A DNA stretch of 64,000 nucleotides from JBCCDY01 sp039030555 (GTDB lineage: Bacteria; Bacteroidota; Bacteroidia; Cytophagales; Cyclobacteriaceae). The first letter of the stretch is position 1. Each line of letters begins with the position of its first letter. The notes under the pieces are model-generated. The model worked only from the letters and a program-made list of their open reading frames with translations, was not told the DNA's origin and did no database searches. This document shows, piece after piece, positions 1 through 8,178 of the stretch. The stretch covers positions 1-64,000 of the forward strand of contig JBCCDY010000018.1 in assembly GCA_039030555.1 (NCBI GenBank), in the 5' to 3' direction. The position numbers and the translations under genes were made by a program.

Positions 1-100
1 AAGGCTTAATAACATCTTTATAAAAAAGAAAAGAAATTATTAGTAGTGAGACAATTAAAATAGATATACATATAATAACTATAAGGAAAAGCTTCTTCAT
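1..100 (-). CDS. N-terminus of an unknown membrane protein (partial)
   Basis: An ATG at 100-98 on the minus strand opens a frame that runs without a stop off the left edge. The 33 visible residues begin MKKLFLIVIICISILIV and are one long hydrophobic stretch of about 25 residues followed by FYKDVIKP, so this is a signal anchor or an uncleaved membrane segment. It lies 28 bases downstream of the next gene on the same strand, which suggests one transcript. The product cannot be named from what is visible. It is called a gene because of the typical membrane-targeting start and the close spacing. Confidence 0.6.
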   Translation of the reverse strand, partial: MKKLFLIVIICISILIVSLLIISFLFYKDVIKP

Positions 101-128
101 ACCTAATCCAGTATTTATTGTATAAAAA

Positions 129-911
129 TTACCTAAGTCTCATTATTACCCATTGCTTTTTATATCTAGCGAAGAGTAAATGCCTGAAAGGAAACTTATA
201 CGGATCATGGAAGTAACTGAATTTGTCTTGAAAGTGAACTTCAACCATCTTACCCTCAACCACGGTATTAAAGCTAAGATCTTCTGGTTTTGGAATATCG
301 AATTCAAATTTTTCTTCGGGAATAAATTCTGAGAACTCCTTGAGGCTTTCAGTGAATTTTGGATGTTGATCATCTTCCCATATCTTATTCATCTCGCTAT
401 CGTATGTAGTGAATAATGTATTTATTGAATTATAATCTTTACTCTTAATTGCCCTAAGATAATTTAGTGTAAGTTTTGAAAGTTCAAGTATATCGTTCTT
501 TGATAATTTCCGAGTTTTTTCAATGTTTAATATGGCTAATTCATCCGGGAGTTTTGTATTAAAATTTAATTGATCACATTTTGCAATATCGCATTGTACT
601 AAAATTTTTTCCTTTCTTTCTTCATCCAATGAGACAATTTTTATTGATCCTGATGAGTTAGGGCCAATGTTTGTTAATTTGATCTGATTTTCGAGAAGAA
701 GATGCTCAAAAATGCGAACTGTAGCTGTTCCAGATTCTTCATTCGGGACTGAAAGAATTATGATATCATTTAATGTAACTGTTAGTGGGCCTTTGTGGTT
801 AGATATAAATATGTAATTTGAGAGTTTCAATTCATCTCTTTTTGAAGGAATTTTGATATAAGAGCTTAGTATAATATAAGAACTTATTGTAATCAATGAC
901 CATTTAATCAT
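129..911 (-). CDS. hypothetical protein, NTF2/SnoaL-like C-terminus possible
   Basis: A 260-residue protein I do not recognise. Its first 20 residues (MIKWSLITISSYIILSSYIK) are hydrophobic and could be a signal or anchor segment, with no lipobox cysteine. Residues of about 30-130 look like beta-rich extracytoplasmic sequence. From about residue 140, a helix (LSKLTLNYLRAIKSKDYNSIN) and a final strand pair ending LLFARYKKQWVIMRLR resemble the layout of NTF2/SnoaL-type or DUF4878-type domains; that is an impression, not an identification. It ends in TAA and the partial membrane protein starts 28 bases later on the same strand. Confidence 0.65.
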   Translation of the reverse strand: MIKWSLITISSYIILSSYIKIPSKRDELKLSNYIFISNHKGPLTVTLNDIIILSVPNEESGTATVRIFEHLLLENQIKLTNIGPNSSGSIKIVSLDEERKEKILVQCDIAKCDQLNFNTKLPDELAILNIEKTRKLSKNDILELSKLTLNYLRAIKSKDYNSINTLFTTYDSEMNKIWEDDQHPKFTESLKEFSEFIPEEKFEFDIPKPEDLSFNTVVEGKMVEVHFQDKFSYFHDPYKFPFRHLLFARYKKQWVIMRLR

Positions 912-1001
912 TTTTTAGTACTAATTATTGTCCCAAAAATTTCCATTTCTAATTTTCCAATTTTCAATAAGGATATGATAGGTGTTGTATTTGAAACAAC
1001 T

Positions 1002-1250
1002 TTAAGCATTGTTATTATCTTCTTTCAAATCTTCAACATCATAATTGTTCCAAATAGAAACTTTGTACTGCCCAAGTAAGTCTAAAAAGTTCTCCCGGGA
1101 TATACCCAAAACTTTTGCTCCAACACCAGAAGAAACTTTTCCTAGCTCATAAAGCTTTATAATCGCACTAGTTTTTAGTTCGATTTTTAAGTCGTTTGAT
1201 GTTAATCGAAGAGCGTGGGCTAAAGAATCAGGGTATTCAATGTTTATCAT
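1002..1250 (-). CDS. UPF0175 family protein (antitoxin-like)
   Basis: This 82-residue protein has the UPF0175 pattern: a short N-terminal strand (INIEYPDSLAHAL), a helix with LKTSAIIKLYELGKVSSG, the helix-turn-helix-like GAKVLGISRENFLDLLG, then a C-terminal strand with an acidic tail (YDVEDLKEDNNNA). UPF0175 proteins are small DNA-binding proteins usually encoded just before a PIN-domain (DUF3368) toxin with which they form a toxin-antitoxin pair. Here the next gene on the strand, 91 bases away, is not a PIN protein, so it is an orphan in this window. A regulatory role is inferred from the family only. Confidence 0.75.
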   Translation of the reverse strand: MINIEYPDSLAHALRLTSNDLKIELKTSAIIKLYELGKVSSGVGAKVLGISRENFLDLLGQYKVSIWNNYDVEDLKEDNNNA

Positions 1251-1318
1251 TTTTCCAGTTAAGTTCTATTTATAAAGCTAATGAATCATCTTATTCAATA
1301 ACAGTTTACATAAGCTTA

Positions 1319-1346
1319 AAAACGATAAACGACAATTAATCGTTTT
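1319..1346 (-). terminator. stem-loop after the amylosucrase-type gene
   Basis: The arms AAAACGAT (1319-1326) and ATCGTTTT (1339-1346) pair perfectly over 8 bases around a 12-base loop. Read on the minus strand, the hairpin starts 3 bases after the GH13 stop codon, and its 3' arm ends in a run of five T. This is the layout of an intrinsic terminator, although the stem is AU-rich and so may be weak. Confidence 0.5.
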
Positions 1347-1349
1347 CGA

Positions 1350-3287
1350 TCAGCCTTCGCTAAAGTCCGTCAGCCATAAAAAAGAATATGGTTTGATCAA
1401 CAATTCGTTGTTTTCAAAAATCACTGCATCATTTGTCCATTGATCTTTGAGTTCATTGGAATTCCATGTAAACTGAAGAACCACTGAATTATTAATGATT
1501 TGTTCGTTATCGTTGAAGTTACAAATCACCAGTGTTTTTCTTTGACCCTTGAACCTAAGATAGCCAAAAAGGTAAATGTTACCCGTGTCCACCAGGTGCA
1601 TACTATTTAAATCTGAAAATTCCGAAATCGTTTTTCTCAGCTGAATCATCCTCTTTAGGCTTTCGAAAACTTCATATTCTACACTTCTCTTCTTGGTTCG
1701 GTTTTGAGCTTTTTTCCAATCCATCACTGGTCGGTGTACCCAGCGATTATCGTCCTTTTTTACAGGATCATCCAGAAACTCATATTGATTAAGCATGGCA
1801 ATCTCATCGCCGTAATAAAGCAATGGAATTCCACCATAAGACATCATAACACTGTGTACCAGAACAATCTTTTGAATACTCTCTTCAATTGCCTCTTGAT
1901 TATTACGTTCCAGGGCTTTCTCCAAACCCACCAATGAAGCTAAAGAACCCGATATTCTTGCGTCGCCAGTTCTTGGGTTATACATAAAAGGCATACCCGA
2001 GGATTCCGACCAATCCAGCTGGTTCGTGAGATATTCCACTAAAAACTTACGATGTAAATAGGCGTCGTAACCAGCCAGTTCAGCATGTCGATCGTCATAA
2101 CCCAAGCCGATATCATCATGGCACCGGATATAGTTCAAAAAGGTTGTATTATGTGGCTTTTGTGGTAGATACTTAACTCCCTGTTTAATGAGCTTTGCAT
2201 TCTTAGTAGCCATTGCATCCCAGAGCAAAGTCATTAGCGTTGCATTATAAGCAACATCACATTCAGACTTACCGGTTTTTTCAGTACCAAAATATTTTAC
2301 TAATTCATGAGGTGGAACAATAGCCTCCGCCAGCAATAGCAAACCTGGACAGACAATTTGAACAACATCATTAAAGATCTGAAGAATGGTATGTGCTTCC
2401 GGTAAATTCTGGCTGATTGTTCCAAGCTTTTTCCAAACAAAGGCTACGGCATCCAGTCGGAGCATGTCAACTCCTTTGTTGGCCAGAAAAAGAATATTCG
2501 AAACAGTCTCCAGCAACACGTAAGGATTCGTATAATTTAAATCCCATTGATAGGAATTGAAAACGGTCATTACCCATTTCCCGAGCTTTTCATCATAGGT
2601 GAAATTTCCAGGTGATGTTTCAGGGAATACTTCAGGAAGTGATTGTTCAAACTGATCGGGCATTGAACGATCTCCAAAGGTATAATAGTAATCTTCATAG
2701 TGCTTATCCCCTGCCCTGGCCTTTTTAACCCATTCATGCTCGTCGCTTGTGTGGTTGATAACCAAGTCGAGGGCCATAAGCATCTCTCTTTTCTTAAACT
2801 CAGAAATGAGCTTTTCCAGGTCTTTGAACGTTCCAAAGCGAGGATCTATATTTCTATAATTACTTACTGCATATCCGCCATCATTGTTGAACTCAGGACA
2901 CTCCAGAATGGGCATGATGTGAACAAAGTTGACGCCTAATTCCTGAAAATAATCGATCTTTTGAGTTACTCCTTTTAAGTTATCTGCAAAAAGATCGTTG
3001 TACAGCATCATTCCAACGATCTTATTACTTAGGAACCATTCCGGGTCTTCCTCTCGATGGATATCCATTTTTCTTAATGACTCTGATCGATCATTATAAA
3101 AATCAAGAATGGTATTTAGGAATTTGGGAACGAAACCATTGTGAAGCCTATTACCATAAAGATGTTGAAGCTTCTGAGAAAGAATAGATTTTCTTTTTTC
3201 TAGTCTTCTGAAAAAGGTATTGTCTTCTGATTCTTTGGATTGAATAAATTGACCAATAGCTTGTTCGATTGTTAAATGTTTATTCAA
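1350..3287 (-). CDS. amylosucrase-type GH13 glycoside hydrolase/glucosyltransferase
   Basis: The 645-residue protein matches amylosucrases (GH13_4, about 636 residues) in length and domain order: a helical N-domain (1-85), then a (beta/alpha)8 barrel with DLVINHT (174-180), the nucleophile Asp279 in DMLRLDAVAFVWK, the acid/base Glu321 in LLLLAEAIV, and His390-Asp391 in YIRCHDDIG, then a beta C-domain ending PYSFLWLTDF. Amylosucrase splits sucrose and builds alpha-1,4-glucan, releasing fructose; close relatives are sucrose hydrolases, and motifs cannot separate these. There is no signal peptide, so it acts in the cytoplasm. It follows the SSS sugar symporter on the same strand after 183 bases, which suggests uptake followed by conversion. 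Confidence 0.88.
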   Translation of the reverse strand: MNKHLTIEQAIGQFIQSKESEDNTFFRRLEKRKSILSQKLQHLYGNRLHNGFVPKFLNTILDFYNDRSESLRKMDIHREEDPEWFLSNKIVGMMLYNDLFADNLKGVTQKIDYFQELGVNFVHIMPILECPEFNNDGGYAVSNYRNIDPRFGTFKDLEKLISEFKKREMLMALDLVINHTSDEHEWVKKARAGDKHYEDYYYTFGDRSMPDQFEQSLPEVFPETSPGNFTYDEKLGKWVMTVFNSYQWDLNYTNPYVLLETVSNILFLANKGVDMLRLDAVAFVWKKLGTISQNLPEAHTILQIFNDVVQIVCPGLLLLAEAIVPPHELVKYFGTEKTGKSECDVAYNATLMTLLWDAMATKNAKLIKQGVKYLPQKPHNTTFLNYIRCHDDIGLGYDDRHAELAGYDAYLHRKFLVEYLTNQLDWSESSGMPFMYNPRTGDARISGSLASLVGLEKALERNNQEAIEESIQKIVLVHSVMMSYGGIPLLYYGDEIAMLNQYEFLDDPVKKDDNRWVHRPVMDWKKAQNRTKKRSVEYEVFESLKRMIQLRKTISEFSDLNSMHLVDTGNIYLFGYLRFKGQRKTLVICNFNDNEQIINNSVVLQFTWNSNELKDQWTNDAVIFENNELLIKPYSFLWLTDFSEG

Positions 3288-3368
3288 TACGTAAAGTTTT
3301 AAGGAGTGACCTACTACTATCAGTTATTAATCCTATCCGTAATTTCTTGTTTCGACAGTTAGAGTTAT

Positions 3369-3387
3369 AAATATCAGACTGATATTT
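3369..3387. promoter_or_regulatory. 19-bp perfect palindrome, possible operator
   Basis: AAATATCAG (3369-3377), one central A, and CTGATATTT (3379-3387) form a perfect inverted repeat. It lies 82 bases upstream of the amylosucrase start and about 84 bases downstream of the symporter stop. The single-base centre is too tight for a good RNA hairpin loop, so a dimeric repressor site fits better than a terminator. No regulator gene sits next to it. Function is inferred. Confidence 0.35.
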
Positions 3388-3470
3388 TACTTTCTTTGTA
3401 AAGTCAAAATAGAGAGCAAGTCTTAAGTCATCAAATAAGGTTGTATAGTTCAGTCAACGTTTACCAATAC

Positions 3471-5051
3471 CTAGAAAATAATTAAGATCACGACTACAAT
3501 CAAAACCAGTATCGCTCCATGAATCCTATAGTTTTTATACCAGGGCAAATCTTTCAGCGCAACGGTTTCTTCATTAAATCCTTTCGAAGACCATACTGTT
3601 TCTTTTATTAATTCGTCAGAAGGTTTGGGAGCCATCATCGAACCAATTACCATGGCCAAACAGGAAATGAAAAAGTGGAAAAGCGCTACATAAAGGAAAT
3701 TTGGTTTCCAAGGAGCACTATTGAAAATGATAGCTAAAACCGATAGAATACTTCCTACAACTATAGTCCAATATGCACCTTTAATATTGGCTCTTTTCCA
3801 GAAAAGCCCCATAACAAAAAGTGCAACAATAGGTGGTGAGAACCAGGAAAGTGATTGTTGTAAATAATCCCATAATTTATCGAAATGAACGATTTGAGGA
3901 GCCCATGCGGTAGCAATAATCATAACAACAAAAGTGACCCAACGGCCCACCTTCATTAACTCTTTAGGGCCTTTATCTGGCTTTATTTTAGTCACAAAAT
4001 CCATTGTTACCAAAGTGGATACAGAATTCAAGCCTGAATCTATACTTGACATTAAAGCAGCTATGAAACCTGCCAGCACAACACCTAAAATTCCCGTTGG
4101 AAGCAAGTCGAACAACATGATTGGGTAAAGTTGATCCACTACCTCAACATTGGGATAAAGTACCCTGGCAAAAGCCCCTGGGAAAATCATAATGAAGAGT
4201 ATTGATAGCTTCAATAAACCAGCAAACATAGAACCCCATTGCCCTTCAAGAGTGGATTTGGAAGCTAGCGTACGTTGAGTGATATATTGATTGGTACCCC
4301 AAAAATAGAACCCTATTAAAAGCACTCCAAAAAGCCCGGGCCAAGGTAGCTCGGGATCGGAGGTAGACCGAATAATATCGAAGTGTTGAGGCTCGGTAAT
4401 CTTCATAACCTCCGGAAATCCTCCAGACTCCTTCCATGCAAAATAGGTAATTAAAGTACTCCCAAAAATCAAGATCACAGCCTGAACAGCATCGGTATAA
4501 ACCACCGCACTCAGTCCTCCTGAAATGGTATAAAGGCCAGCAATGATGGCTAATACCCCAATAATCATCCACAGTTCGAACTGTGGAAAAATAAGTTGAA
4601 TTAAAATACCTCCGGCGTAGAGCGTAGCAGAAATATCGACAATAACGTTTAGAATAATCGCGATTGCTGAAGCATAAGCCCTTGTGAAATAGTTAAATCG
4701 CCTGTCCAGATATTCAGGAACAGTATAAATTCTATTTTTTAGATAAAATGGAAGGAAGAATATCGCAAAAATAATTAGCACCAAAATGGCCATCCATTCA
4801 TAGCTAAAAACAGAAAAGCCCGTCACGTACCCAGACCCTGTCAAGCCAACTAACGAATTACTAGACATATTTGATGCGAAAAGAGAGAAGCCTATCAAAG
4901 GCCAGGTTAGATTTCTTCCAGCTAGAAAATAGTCTTCTGCATCTTCATGCTTAGAACCTAAATAGAACCCCAATCCGACAACAAAAATCATGTACAAAAG
5001 GATGATAGTGATATCTACTCCCTGAAGCTTTCCATAAAAATCAATATCCAT
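3471..5051 (-). CDS. sodium/solute symporter (SSS family, SGLT-like)
   Basis: This 526-residue membrane protein has about 13-14 hydrophobic segments and strongly resembles sodium/galactose symporters such as vSGLT: EDYFLAGRNLTWPLIGFSLF (38-57), then SNMSSNSLVGLTGSGY, GGLSAVVYTDAVQ, GTNQYITQRTLASKS and a two-serine stretch GFIAALMSSIDSGLNSVST in the region of the second sodium site. Members import sugars, or inositol or sialic acid, with sodium. The substrate cannot be read from sequence; its position ahead of an amylosucrase-type enzyme points to sucrose or a hexose. The ATG start gives a typical periplasm-facing N-terminus. It is divergent from the histidine kinase gene across about 210 bases. 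Confidence 0.88.
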   Translation of the reverse strand: MDIDFYGKLQGVDITIILLYMIFVVGLGFYLGSKHEDAEDYFLAGRNLTWPLIGFSLFASNMSSNSLVGLTGSGYVTGFSVFSYEWMAILVLIIFAIFFLPFYLKNRIYTVPEYLDRRFNYFTRAYASAIAIILNVIVDISATLYAGGILIQLIFPQFELWMIIGVLAIIAGLYTISGGLSAVVYTDAVQAVILIFGSTLITYFAWKESGGFPEVMKITEPQHFDIIRSTSDPELPWPGLFGVLLIGFYFWGTNQYITQRTLASKSTLEGQWGSMFAGLLKLSILFIMIFPGAFARVLYPNVEVVDQLYPIMLFDLLPTGILGVVLAGFIAALMSSIDSGLNSVSTLVTMDFVTKIKPDKGPKELMKVGRWVTFVVMIIATAWAPQIVHFDKLWDYLQQSLSWFSPPIVALFVMGLFWKRANIKGAYWTIVVGSILSVLAIIFNSAPWKPNFLYVALFHFFISCLAMVIGSMMAPKPSDELIKETVWSSKGFNEETVALKDLPWYKNYRIHGAILVLIVVVILIIF

Positions 5052-5259
5052 AAAGGCGAGTTAATTGGTGATGGTTAACAAAAGCACATAAATCAATTAT
5101 ACTAATAAAAATGTAAAATCTAGCTAAAATCTTAGCTGATTTTGCATTTCTGAAAGTAAGAACAAATTTTATTTGTGAATTTATCAACCAAATCGATAGT
5201 CTATGAGAAGAATCTATACTTTCTTATCTTGATAAATAGCCAACTCTAAAATCGAGCCT

Positions 5260-7191
5260 GTGATCAACACCTTGAAAATCAGTTTATTCGTTTTGATGAA
5301 TTGTTTCGCTTTGACAATTCAGGCTCAAAACAAAAACATCGATAGTTTAAACCTGCTGCTCGAGAAAGGCCCGGAACTGATCAAAAAGGCATACGTACTC
5401 GATGAGTTATCGTATGAGTGGTTCAGCCAGGACCTGGATAGTTCTCTGATCTATGGCTTGCAATCTTGGGAGCTTTTTGAAACTACGACCAATTCTAAAG
5501 GGAAATCTCAGTCGGCTACCTCTGTGGCTGTGGCCTACCATTATTTAAACCAATGGGATAATGCAGAGCATTTCTATCGACTTGCTTTGAAGATCAGAAA
5601 AGAGAGTCAAGACACACTTAAAACGGCTTCTTCATTGAACAACTTGGGGGTTATGTTCATGGATAAAAAGGAATATGACTCTGCCACGCATTATTTCATC
5701 GAAGCGATGGGAATCCATGAACTTACAGGAAACGAGCTTAAATCAGCAATTACGAAAACGAACCTGGGCCTGATCTTTAAAAAACAGGGAAATTACGATA
5801 AGGCACTTGAGTTTTACAAAGAAGCCAAAACGATCTTAGAATCATACGAAAAGTATGCCTTTATTGAAATAGCCCTTCTGAACCTCGGCTCCATTTCAAA
5901 CGTGATGGGAAATTTCGAAGAAGCACTTAAGTATAATCAACAACTACTGAATTTAACTGAAAGTCGGTCTTCTACACGCAACCTCGCCAAGTGTTACGTT
6001 AACCTCAGTAATTCTTACGATGGGCTTAATAAACCTGATAGTAGCCTGCTCTATGTTCGGAAGGCACTAGATTTTTTCGAGCAAAAACAAGACACGCTGA
6101 ACATTGCAAACTCCCTTTTATCCCTCTCCCAATTTCATTTTGAACAAGCTGAGTACGCTAAGGCATTAAAGGTTGGCCAAAGGTTGGAAGAGCTAAATCG
6201 ATCATTGAATAATGCTGAGTTGACTCTTGATAACCAATTGTTGTTTTCCAAGGCTTTTGAGAAGCTGGGAGATTATGAAAGTGCTTATAAAGCCTTAAAT
6301 AAAGCTTATTCGGCGAAGGATTCGTTGCTTACTTCTTCACTAAATGAAGCCATCACAGACCTAAGTATAAAGTATGAAACGGAACAAAAGGAACGTCAGA
6401 TCTCAGAGCTTCAAATTAAAAACCAAAAAACCATCATTGAGCAGCAAAAGTCTTTGAACCAAAGAAATATTCTATTTTTGATAGCGGGTATTTTAATTAT
6501 TGGAACCGTATTATTGATTCTTCTGGTGCGAACCAAATCAAAAGCAAACAAGGAAATATCAAAAGCACTTTCTGAAAAAGAGATACTTTTGAAAGAGATT
6601 CATCACCGGGTTAAAAACAACTTACAGATCATATCAAGCCTTTTGAGCCTTCAATCGAGATATATTGAAAATGAAAAGGCGAAAGAAGCTGTTGATGAGG
6701 GACAAAACCGGGTGAAATCGATGGCCTTGATCCATCAAAAATTATATCAAAATGATAACCTAAGTGGCGTTAATGCGCTCGACTACATCCAAAACCTAAC
6801 TTCAACTTTAAAAGCCAGCTATAAGGTTTCAGAAGATGAAGTAGAGATCAACTATAATATTGAACCGCTGAATATTGATGTCGATACCATTATACCCATT
6901 GGATTGATCCTTAATGAACTCATTAGCAATGTATTTAAACATGCATTCCCTGAAGGTCATGGAGGGGAACTGAATATCGCTCTTTGTAAAAGCTTCGAAA
7001 AATTGGAACTTATTGTCCAAGATGATGGTATAGGCTCAACAAAAGATATCAAGACTTCTGATTCCTTTGGAATGCGTATGATTAAATCCCTTGCCAGAAA
7101 GTTAGAAGCAGAAGTGGATTTTTCTTTTCATAAAGGAACCAGGGCCTCACTCCTTATTTCTAATTATAAGTTAACCCGTTGTGCTAGTTAG
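5260..7191 (+). CDS. TPR-containing sensor histidine kinase (HisKA_2 type)
   Basis: The 643-residue protein has a signal peptide (1-22), a periplasmic array of TPR repeats (about 45-355), a coiled coil (370-400), one membrane segment (403-423), a HisKA_2 dimerisation domain with EIHHRVKNNLQ (likely phospho-acceptor His449), and an ATPase domain with LNELISN (551-557), QDDGIG and FGMRMI. This is the usual architecture of Bacteroidota kinases that signal to LytTR regulators, and one follows. The start chosen is GTG at 5260; TTG at 5272 would also leave a full signal peptide. The last residues, TRCAS, are encoded by an inserted repeat element; without the insert the protein would end NYKLV. Confidence 0.88.
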   Translation: MINTLKISLFVLMNCFALTIQAQNKNIDSLNLLLEKGPELIKKAYVLDELSYEWFSQDLDSSLIYGLQSWELFETTTNSKGKSQSATSVAVAYHYLNQWDNAEHFYRLALKIRKESQDTLKTASSLNNLGVMFMDKKEYDSATHYFIEAMGIHELTGNELKSAITKTNLGLIFKKQGNYDKALEFYKEAKTILESYEKYAFIEIALLNLGSISNVMGNFEEALKYNQQLLNLTESRSSTRNLAKCYVNLSNSYDGLNKPDSSLLYVRKALDFFEQKQDTLNIANSLLSLSQFHFEQAEYAKALKVGQRLEELNRSLNNAELTLDNQLLFSKAFEKLGDYESAYKALNKAYSAKDSLLTSSLNEAITDLSIKYETEQKERQISELQIKNQKTIIEQQKSLNQRNILFLIAGILIIGTVLLILLVRTKSKANKEISKALSEKEILLKEIHHRVKNNLQIISSLLSLQSRYIENEKAKEAVDEGQNRVKSMALIHQKLYQNDNLSGVNALDYIQNLTSTLKASYKVSEDEVEINYNIEPLNIDVDTIIPIGLILNELISNVFKHAFPEGHGGELNIALCKSFEKLELIVQDDGIGSTKDIKTSDSFGMRMIKSLARKLEAEVDFSFHKGTRASLLISNYKLTRCAS

Positions 7192-7305
7192 GCATCATCA
7201 TTGAATACTTTGCACGAAGCAATTTTCAAGAGATTACTTCGCTCCGCTCGTAAAGACGTAAATATTTGATAGTGAGTCATTTGATTTTTAACTAGCACAA
7301 CGGGT
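7174..7305. mobile_element. 132-bp MITE-like element with 17-bp terminal inverted repeats
   Basis: The left end ACCCGTTGTGCTAGTTA (7174-7190) and right end TAACTAGCACAACGGGT (7289-7305) are perfect inverted repeats. The flanks TATAAGTTA (7165-7173 and 7306-7314) are a perfect 9-base direct repeat, as expected for a target-site duplication. The interior has no ORF and includes GATTACTTCGCTCCGCTCG, similar to CG-rich dispersed repeats common in Bacteroidota genomes. No transposase is encoded, so it must have been moved in trans. It overlaps the last codons of the histidine kinase gene and separates it from the response regulator. Confidence 0.8.
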
Positions 7306-7326
7306 TATAAGTTAGTATAATTGTTA

Positions 7327-8022
7327 ATGGAGCGATCCGTTCTTATTGTTGAAGATGAACCTTTAATTGCCGATGACCTTTCTTTTCATCTGGAAGATAT
7401 GGGTGTTGAACATATTGACGTTTCCCTGAAATATGATGAAGCACTTCAAAAAGTAAGCGCGCAAAACTTCGATCTTGCACTTCTTGATGTGAATCTCTCC
7501 GGAGATAAAGACGGAATCGAATTCGCCAGATATCTAAATGAGCATAAACCAACACCTTTCATTTTCATTACTTCTTATTACGATGAAGGGACCATAAGCC
7601 GGGCTAAAAGCACAAATCCTCATGCTTATATCGTAAAGCCCTTCGATCAAAAAGATATAGTAGTCAATGTGGAAATGGCTTTTCATAAGATCAAACTTTC
7701 GAGCAGTTTGCCAGATCGGTTTTTCATTAAAGACAAAGACGGATTGATTCCGGTAGAACCCTCGGAGATTAGGTATGTAGAAGCTTTCGATAATTACGCC
7801 AAGGTATTTACCATCGATCAATACTATATTGTAAGCCATACCTTAAAAAGTATTGAAGATAAATTGACGCCTTACGGTTTTGAACGCATTCATAAGTCTT
7901 ATCTGATCAACTTCACGCTGATATCCAGAATATGCGAAGGTCAGGTCTATTTTCATGAAAAAAGTATTCCGATAGGCCGTGCTTATAAAAATGCTTTCCT
8001 GTCAAAAATCGCTTTGCTGTAA
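7327..8022 (+). CDS. LytTR-family response regulator
   Basis: With the ATG at 7327 the protein has 231 residues. The receiver domain (4-120) starts VLIVEDEP, carries the phospho-acceptor Asp54 in LALLDVNL, and ends with HAYIVKPF, whose lysine is conserved. A LytTR DNA-binding domain follows (about 130-231: IRYVEAFDNYAKVF, HKSYLINF, IPIGRAYKN). An in-frame TTG at 7321 would add two residues but is a poorer start. It is the expected partner of the upstream kinase. The inserted MITE now lies between them and may affect co-transcription or provide an RNA structure. Targets are unknown; the adjacent surface-protein operon is a possibility only. Confidence 0.88.
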   Translation: MERSVLIVEDEPLIADDLSFHLEDMGVEHIDVSLKYDEALQKVSAQNFDLALLDVNLSGDKDGIEFARYLNEHKPTPFIFITSYYDEGTISRAKSTNPHAYIVKPFDQKDIVVNVEMAFHKIKLSSSLPDRFFIKDKDGLIPVEPSEIRYVEAFDNYAKVFTIDQYYIVSHTLKSIEDKLTPYGFERIHKSYLINFTLISRICEGQVYFHEKSIPIGRAYKNAFLSKIALL

Positions 8023-8178
8023 ATAGTATTATATTTAGTTTGAATATAATTTACCATTGACCCATCTTTCTTGGGGTGAATACTAAATAAAAAAGGTCGT
8101 TCACTAAAAACAGCTTTTTTGGATTCAATTATATGTCCATATTGAAGCAATCAACCTTATAATAAACACTTGGATCTT

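Noticed and set aside
5160..5185. ACAAAT-TTT-ATTTGT palindrome between symporter and kinase genes
   Set aside because: AT-rich 6-base arms only, with no further support for a regulatory role.
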